Source: Chara braunii (lineage: Eukaryota; Streptophyta; Charophyceae; Charales; Characeae). From it: a stretch of 34,664 bases of DNA. The position numbers were made by a program, and so were the translations under genes. The stretch is taken from positions 1,484,329 through 1,518,992 of the forward strand of contig BFEA01000141.1 of the NCBI GenBank assembly GCA_003427395.1. Direction: 5' to 3'. Below are positions 28,964 to 34,664 of the stretch, piece after piece. A model generated the notes under the pieces. It was not told where the DNA came from, searched no databases, and saw only the letters and a list, made by a program, of their open reading frames with translations. The first letter of the stretch is position 1, and each line of letters opens with the position of its first letter.

Positions 28964-29330
28964 TCCGGATGGACCATCCTATGTTATCCGGATCCCTGGT
29001 CATCTACGTACCCACCCAGTCTTTCAGGCTTCTAAACTTGCACCATTCAAGGAAACCGACCAGTTTCCCTCGCGACGCTCAATGCTGCCCCCAACCATGG
29101 ATGGAGAGGTGGACATAGATGACATCGTGGATCACAGGGAGCTGACAGTGCAGAAGCCCACAGGCAGGGAACGTCCTCCGAAACCGAAGCTGCAGTACCG
29201 TGTTCGGTTCCGGCATCACACTGATCCGAAGGAGGACCGCTGGTCCACCAGGGAAGGACTCATGCAGACCGCTCCTCAAGTTGTAACTCAAAGCGCCCGA
29301 TGGTTGAAGACTGAGCTTCTCAGAGGACTG
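28846..29330 (+). pseudogene. Element B integrase tail and chromodomain-like end
   Basis: After the frameshift the correct frame gives FQVGDRVWVKSSEL, then (near 28914) YFGPWEVLDVVG (GPY/F-like), YVIRIPGHLRTHPVFQASKL and a terminal segment DIDDIVDHREL...LQYRVRFRHHTDPKEDRWSTRE. The last part has the I-x-D-H-R, Y-x-V-R-F and D-x-W spacing of chromovirus chromodomains but is diverged. The frame has lost its stop and runs through the PPT into the 3' LTR, to 29525. Confidence 0.75.
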
Positions 29331-29338
29331 TTGAAGCT

Positions 29339-29351
29339 AAGGAGGAGGGAA
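29339..29351 (+). promoter_or_regulatory. Element B polypurine tract
   Basis: AAGGAGGAGGGAA, all purines, directly before the TG of the 3' LTR. Confidence 0.85.
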
Positions 29352-30265
29352 TGCGAGGCCACTGCCTCTATGAGCCCCGTAAGGCCCCATTTTTGCAGCC
29401 CGTCGGCCGCCCTATGTGAAGGCAGGCTCGACGAGGCCCTCAGGGCCCTTTTCTGGCCACCACGCAACTCAGGGAAATTCAGGCAGTTGCGCAGCGCCAG
29501 TTGGTTGAGTGAACCCAGGCCCTAGGCCGCCTGTGTGAATGTATGTGAAGCAGGCCCTGGGCTGGATACGGTTACCGGGCCAAACACAGCCCAAAGGCAG
29601 TTGGGCACATGCAACCACCTCAGGCCCAAGGCATTTTCTCGACATGCTAGGCCTCAAGCTACCGCGGCCTACTGGAAGCTTCCTGGGACTGGACGCAGGC
29701 AGGCTACTTCGATATAGCAAAGAGCCTGCCTCCTCATTCGGCATTTGGGTGCTGGCTGCATGCTGCGCAAGCGCTGCTGCGCTATTTTGCTGGCTGGCGC
29801 CTACGCTCTCACGGGCGTGCAGGGAAGGAGCACGCAGCCATAGCCAAGCTGCGCTGCTGTAAGCTGGGTGAGGCGCAGGGTGGTCCTTGGGTGCTAGTGG
29901 CATCTGTGTGTTGGGGAACGAGGTTGTGAGTGTGGCGAGAGACATACCTGGTGCTGGAAGTGTGCGACATTGGTCACCATTTGCTCGTACTTCGGGATTG
30001 CTGTTGACGTCATCTTTTAGCATCGTAGTGTAGGCTAGATGCCACATGTAGTTTGGGCGCCGAGCGCCAGATAGGATATCAACTCTGGTTCTTCGTTGAT
30101 GATGATGGGACTATTTCAGCATTGTCAATTATGAACACTTGGTGTGTTCTTATTTGGTGAATCTCGTGATGCAAGTCTGCTGTTGGTTCGAGGTCAAGAC
30201 TATCTGGACTCGTATGTATGATGTTGTTTGAGTGTTGAGGTTCGCTATTGCTCATCTTCCTTGCA
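29352..30265 (+). repeat. Element B 3' LTR (914 bp)
   Basis: Begins TGCGAGGCCACTGCCTC and ends CATCTTCCTTGCA, matching 21185-22352 except for the single 248-bp unit and scattered changes, mostly transitions. Confidence 0.9.
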
Positions 30266-30315
30266 GATATTGCAATTTGGGTTTCTGCCGGTCGCTCTCG
30301 TTCATTTTCCTTGCA
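30266..30315 (+). repeat. Right part of the older LTR, with the GATA duplication
   Basis: GATA (30266-30269) is the second target duplication. The next bases end ...CGTTCATTTTCCTTGCA, very like the LTR B end ...GCTCATCTTCCTTGCA. Joined to 21184, the distance from ACTATCTGG to this end is 60 nt, against 58 nt in LTR B. No PBS follows, so the older copy was a solo or a 3' LTR. Confidence 0.6.
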
Positions 30316-30891
30316 CTAAAAGCAAAACAAGAAAAAAATGAAACGAATCTCATAGTCCGCAATCGACCATGTCCATGGAGGCATACTTCTGCACATGGGA
30401 GGGAGCAGAATGCCCTCCTTTCTTTCTTTCTTTCTTTTATTCTTTTTTCCCTTTTTTTGATTTATGTTTTAAACGCACAAGGCCCCATCTATTGTGGGGG
30501 ACATCAGTCCGGTTGCTTATCACCGGCAAGCATGAGTTCAAGGTGAGATAGTCGCAGGGATAGAAATCAGCCAAGCCCTTGCGGTACTAATCGCCTGTCA
30601 AGGGGGGGACTGGTACAGGCCATCCCACCTCCCAAACCATAGACTCCCCTGGGATGCGTCTGCTGGCCGGGAAGCTTACTGGCAACACCCGGACATGCAG
30701 CAGAGGGGTCCCCAAGGGGTGGCGGGGCGCAGGGGAGGAGAGCCTAGCAGCCTTGCTGGCCGCTTGTCTCCTACTCTAAACCGAATCCTCTCGGAAAAAG
30801 CCAAACAGATTTGTTCCTATAAAACCGGTCTCTATCTTTAGTCATGCTCCCTCTATAAAGTTCTATTCTCCTTACCAGTTTACTTGTTCTC
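30316..30891. other. Spacer between elements B and C
   Basis: No gene recognised. It has a pyrimidine-rich tract (CTTTCTTTCTTTCTTT, 30418-30440 and on to 30470) and two TATA-like motifs (CTATAAAA near 30815, CTATAAAG near 30853). AGCCCTTGCGGTACT at 30574-30588 also occurs at 8744-8758, a 15-base match of unknown meaning. Confidence 0.4.
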
Positions 30892-32224
30892 TGTAATGAC
30901 CCGCCATAACACAGACTGAGAACACTGCTGATTTCTGAAGTTTTGTCGATGAAATGGACGCCTTGCTGAGATTCCCACATTCTGCTGTGTTTTGTAAGTC
31001 TGTATATGTGTGTGCCTGTCTGAGTGCTTGTTGGCATGAGTGTGTGTGTGACCCGCAAGCGTACTTGCTGGTTTCGTAGGCCGGTAGGGCCGGTACTTAC
31101 CTGTGGCCGTGGCATTGAGGGTTGCAGCAGGGAAACACTCAAGTAGCAGAGCCAGGGCCCCGCGGTGCTTAGAGCAGCGGAAAAACACTCAGTAGCAGGT
31201 AGGCCAGTACTACACCCAATAGCAGTAGATGTGCCGGGTACTTGAGGCCGAGCAGAAGAAGACAAAGTCGGCATTTTTAGAGGCCCAGTAGCGGTAGGCT
31301 AGGTCTAGGCCGGTACCAGTCCATCCAGTCTGAGTCTAGAGTCTGTATGGGCAATATCAGAGTCTGCAATGATGTTTCCCTCCGAAAGGGAGGAGGTACC
31401 GGTTGCTTGGGAGGCCGAGCGGCCTGGAAGTCACCGCCCAGGAGGCAAGTAGGCCGCTATGTCAGGAGGTCGAGGGATGAGCTCGGCCTCATTCTTCAGT
31501 GTGCAAGTTTGGCGACACGCTGCTGGAGCGCTGGCTGGAGTGGCGCTGGGTACTACACCGCTGCTGGGAGGAAGAAGCCGGGAGCTTCCACCTTGGCTAT
31601 GGTGGAGCTCTACCGGTAGGAGGAGGGAGAAGGGGTACTTACCTGGCTATGGTGGACACCATCTTCATCACCTTGTTAGGCGCTGCATCTGGAAGGCCCC
31701 AGTGGGGGTAGTGCTGTACCAAGGAAGCACGGGACAGAGTCAGGCATGGCGGTTGAGTGGGCAGCGGCATAGCTGCATGGAGTTGACCTGGGGACAGAAG
31801 GGCAGCTACATAGCTGCTTTGGGTTGTCCTTTGGACAGGAGGGAGAGCCCTCAGTACTCCGCCATAGCCTCGGCCTGTATGTAGAGGAAGAAGAAGGGTG
31901 GCCATGGCTATGGTGGACCTCATGTTGTGCCTGCAGTAGAAGTGGGATTCGAACATTGATTCTGGTTCAGCCATTCAACATTATTATTGTTATTTCTTGT
32001 TTGAATAAGAGGGGAGGAGATAAGGAGGAGGAGATTGGTTGGCGAGGAAGAAGAGCCTTGTCATTGGTCTATGCTGGAGTACATCATCTTCTTCTTCTTT
32101 CTTACTTCTTCTTCTTCTTCTTTCCCTCTCTCTCTCCTCTCAAGTTCATTCATTTCCTTTTGCAATTGGACGACATTGTCATTTTTTATGTTTGTATACT
32201 TCGAAATTGGCCAGGATCGTAACA
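30892..32224 (+). repeat. Element C 5' LTR (candidate, 1333 bp)
   Basis: The right end is well fixed by the PBS: ...GATCGTAACA|TTGGTATCAC. The left end is proposed at TGTAATGACCCGCC (30892), which has the look of plant gypsy LTR starts; this end cannot be checked because the second LTR is outside the window. Long frames in it are shadows. Codon-free repeats such as GGCTATGGTGGA recur (31597, 31643, 31905). Confidence 0.55.
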
Positions 32225-32239
32225 TTGGTATCACAGCGG
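32225..32239 (+). promoter_or_regulatory. Element C primer binding site (iMet-like)
   Basis: TTGGTATCACAGCGG directly after AACA; 11 of 12 positions match TGGTATCAGAGC. Confidence 0.85.
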
Positions 32240-32278
32240 ATTCTACTTGCTGGCGAGAGTCGACTTTGCTGCCATAAC

Positions 32279-32317
32279 CCTAACCCTAGTGGTAAGGGCT
32301 AACCACTTAGGGTTAGG
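32279..32317 (+). promoter_or_regulatory. Leader hairpin with telomere-like arms
   Basis: CCTAACCCTAGTGGT (32279-32293) pairs with ACCACTTAGGGTTAGG (32302-32317), 15 bp with a single bulged base and an 8-nt loop. A third related stretch, AGTTAGGGTTAAGTGG, follows at 32323-32338 and could compete for pairing. Its position some 40 nt after the PBS suggests a packaging or dimerisation role, which is inference. Confidence 0.65.
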
Positions 32318-32339
32318 CCGAAAGTTAGGGTTAAGTGGA

Positions 32340-33608
32340 GCAGCGTGGTAACGGGATGCTGCCCCCACCTGGCAGGGCCGCGTAGGGTCGACACTAGACC
32401 CGGCCAGGTTGCTTGAGTGCATGTTTGTGGTGGCAAGACAAGGTGGGACTTCGTGATGCAACTTGAGAGAGGCAACAGTGAAGGGCACCTACAACTTGAA
32501 TCTGGACTTCAAGGAAGACGAGGAGTGACTTTAGGGCTCCCCTCAAGTTAGGCGAGCTTGAGGGTGGCAGCCATATCTGCACCTGCAGACTGCAAGTTGC
32601 TGCTTTGATCTTCAACATCGACGGAGGATCCGACTTTGTACTTTGGGGTAGATGTTGACCCTCCTAGATGATAGGACAGTAGTGTAGAGGATGCTAATTG
32701 GGTCAGGAGGACTATGTGAGAGGGGGGTGAGTTCTTTCATCTCAAGAGCCTGACCGCTTAGGTAAGTGCCGTGCTGTCAGGGTGCCCATGTGTGTGTGCA
32801 TGGAGCTGACTGCCTGTTGGGGTATTCTGGGTTCTTCTTCCATCCTCCATAGTCTTGATCTTGCGTGAAGTGCGTGAACTGCTTACTCGCTTGATGAGTG
32901 AATGGATGGGGTATCTTGTGTGCCATGCTATATCTTTCTACAAAGCTATTTCATTCTGAACGGTTGTGGTCTGTAGGTTCTATGTGGGGCAAAATTTCGT
33001 TTTTCAATTCGGTAGGGACATAGTAGGTCTTTGTGGAACTTTTGTTGGTTGGGACCCGGTTCTAACTCCACTGGGACCGTTTGGGACTCAGTGGGACCAG
33101 GCCCAAACAAGAAGGGCCCCTCAGGCCAAATCTGTTGACGTCAGTTACCTTGCTCTATCTGATTGGGACTCCGACTTTATGCTTTCGGACCAGGACACTC
33201 GCTGAGGAGGGGATCTCCATTGAGACGTTTTATCGCACTTTACCGCACGATCCGCCGTCTGACTCGCACCTTGAGCACCACTCAATTCTTTCTTGCATTA
33301 CGTAGTACACTTTGAATCTGATTTGCTGTGTCTTCACGGAGCTGAGTCCGGCTAGGCTTGAGAGGACCTCATACGTAGTCGGTCTACACTGTGTGGCTGG
33401 ATCAGATCTCTCTGATAGTTATTTCTTTTGTTGTTTTGACTGCTCTCCAGACCAAATGAATTGCCGCTCCGGCTAGGCGTTCTACCTTCTCTTCTGATTG
33501 ATTTCAAGCTGTTTCTTTCATTGGGTTTGTTAAATGCCTGCGTCTACATGATCGCAAACGAGAGAGAGAGAGAGAAGAGAGAAGCTTCTGAGTGTTGCTC
33601 TTGAGGGA
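32340..33608 (+). other. Element C leader, non-coding
   Basis: About 1.3 kb between PBS/hairpin and gag without a convincing gene. A short GA microsatellite (GAGAGAGAGAGAGAGA) lies at 33560-33575, just before the Gag frame. Confidence 0.5.
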
Positions 33609-34589
33609 GTGAGGAGAGGGAAGAGGAGTGTTCGTCCCAAAAGTGTGAGGAAGGACGGACCCCTCTTGAGAGACTTATTGACACCCTCATCCTCCATCAT
33701 GGCATCTGCAGCAGATTGGAAGCTGCAAATGGACGCTGCCCCTGAGGCAGAAAAAACGCAGTACCTGTTCTTTTATGAAAAAGCATTGAAAAGGGAAAAG
33801 GAAGAGAAGGAGAGGGAGAGGGAGGATAAGGTGAAGGTTCATGAAGTCGTTTTCTGTACCGTGCTTGCCCTAACAGATGAGGAAGTGGTAGAGAAAACCG
33901 TTCCACTCCTCCGGGCTTTAATAGACGTCGGGGTTGTTGAGGACCATACTAACCAACTAGCCAAAGTGTTCGACGAACTCAAGAAGTTGCGTGAGGACAT
34001 GGCCCTGATGGCGCAGCAGCACCGTGACCAGCTGCAACAGTTCGCTAACATGCAGCCAGCCCAAAGTATCCTTCCGCCTGCTTACCCTGCTTCTAGTGCT
34101 GCGTGTCAGTCCGTTCTTGCCCCTCTAACAGTGTCTTCTTCTTCTTCTTCCTAAACTTTGAGTGTGGCCAACAGCCTAACCGGATCTGCGGCAGGTTCAG
34201 ACCCCGCTGTTGCTGCTGCTGCTGCTGCTGCAGCGGCAAGTGGCAGTGCAGGGCATTCTGGAACTGTTGCAGCCCCGAATCCGGACCCAGCAACCGCTGG
34301 TCCTAGCTGCAACTTTCCTTACATGGATAGAAAGGCGACACGAATTCCGTCTAAATATGACGGAAAGGACGACATTGAATCCTCAATCAGCTCTATGCGA
34401 TCCCACTTTGATGCGATGGGGACACTCCCAATTACTCAGTCGTTGGTCCTAGCGACAAATGTGGAACCCGCCGTAAGGGGTTTCTTAGAAATCCAAGTTG
34501 TGCAAGCAGGCTATAAAAGAATAAACCTGAACAAATGGTTGAAGGCTACGCCTGTAGCCACACTCAATGTTACATGCACAGATATGTGA
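33609..34589 (+). pseudogene. Element C Gag, with one in-frame TAA
   Basis: The frame from 33609 codes a basic amino end, a charged coiled-coil (KALKREKEEKEREREDK), a second helical part (QLAKVFDELKKLREDMALMA) and a Ser run, then TAA at 34152-34154. The same frame continues with a poly-Ala tract (GCT/GCA codons, 34212-34240) and the capsid-type motif IPSKYDGKDDIESSISSMRS...FDAMGT, and ends at 34589. One nonsense codon therefore splits an otherwise continuous Gag, unless a short upstream protein is real. A likely internal start is MASAADWKLQ (33700). Gag would form the particle. After 34589 the frame shifts and the window ends. Confidence 0.7.
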
Positions 34590-34664
34590 TGTTCGTAATA
34601 ACCGAGGAACTGCAGTGTGATAAAAAGGACTGAAATGGACAATGCGGTGAGAGTAGAATCTCGA

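Larger units (their letters stand above)
21185..30265 (+). mobile_element. Ty3/gypsy LTR retrotransposon 'element B', structurally complete
   Basis: Order on the plus strand: 5' LTR (21185-22352), PBS, 1.3-kb leader, an upstream ORF, gag, zinc knuckle, protease, RT, RNase H, integrase, chromodomain-like end, PPT (29339-29351), 3' LTR (29352-30265), flanked by GATA. LTRs differ by roughly 3% over a stretch compared by eye (about 21900-22150 against 29830-30070), mostly transitions, so the insertion is moderately young. An 825-codon pol frame is intact; frameshifts affect gag, the gag-pol link and the integrase tail. Confidence 0.9.
30892..34664 (+). mobile_element. LTR retrotransposon 'element C', 5' part, cut by the window end
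   Basis: A long terminal repeat candidate (TGTAATGACCCGCC ... CGTAACA), an iMet-like PBS right after it, a leader with a strong hairpin and a Gag frame on the plus strand. Pol and the 3' LTR would lie beyond 34664. Superfamily is probably Ty3/gypsy from the Gag style but not proven without pol. Confidence 0.7.

Noticed and set aside
31459-32302. Frames of up to 141 codons on the plus strand
   Set aside because: Inside the proposed LTR C, low-complexity, no domain and no conservation cue.

Overview
This window is a repeat-rich piece of nuclear DNA from a eukaryote, most likely of the plant lineage. The evidence is chromovirus-type Ty3/gypsy elements primed by an initiator-Met-like tRNA, a LINE whose ORF1 has a plant-type CX2CX4HX6C zinc knuckle, and a spliced host exon. 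A streptophyte (charophyte) alga with a large repeat-filled genome would fit, but the species cannot be fixed from the sequence. I see no bacterial-style operon, CRISPR array or rRNA. Only one piece of host protein-coding sequence is recognisable: a probable terminal exon of alanine aminotransferase at 10157-10273 (minus strand).

Layout. 1-8152: decayed LINE on the plus strand, with ORF1 (269-3053) and ORF2 (about 3268-7937: APE endonuclease, reverse transcriptase, zf-RVT). ORF2 is interrupted at 4716-5040 by a poly(A)-tailed, TSD-flanked retrocopy on the minus strand. 8075-9310: short A-tailed repeats, GC-rich 40-bp tandem repeats and the 5' end of a U2 snRNA fused to unrelated DNA. 9310-11674: host-like DNA with the alanine aminotransferase exon and two small tandem repeats. 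11675-19195: gypsy element A on the minus strand, with a truncated 3' LTR, a broken gag-pol, an assembly gap, a PBS and an expanded 5' LTR. 19196-20640: degenerate fragment of a different LINE. 20650-21184 plus 30266-30315: an older LTR split by insertion of gypsy element B. 21185-30265: element B on the plus strand, structurally complete with two LTRs, PBS, gag, pol, PPT and a GATA target duplication. 30892-34664: 5' part of a third LTR element, C (LTR, PBS, leader hairpin, gag), cut by the window edge.

How the parts interact. The three LTR elements have a PBS of the same type (TTGGTAT...), placed 0-3 bases after a CA LTR end. The retrocopy inside the LINE matches only the stretch of element A's LTR from just below a TATA-like box to a point 93 bp before the PBS, and then carries a poly(A) tail. 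The simplest reading is a LINE-mobilised copy of a short, LTR-initiated and LTR-polyadenylated RNA, which would map the R region of element A. I found no new defence or metabolic system; the interest lies in retroelement biology and rearrangement.
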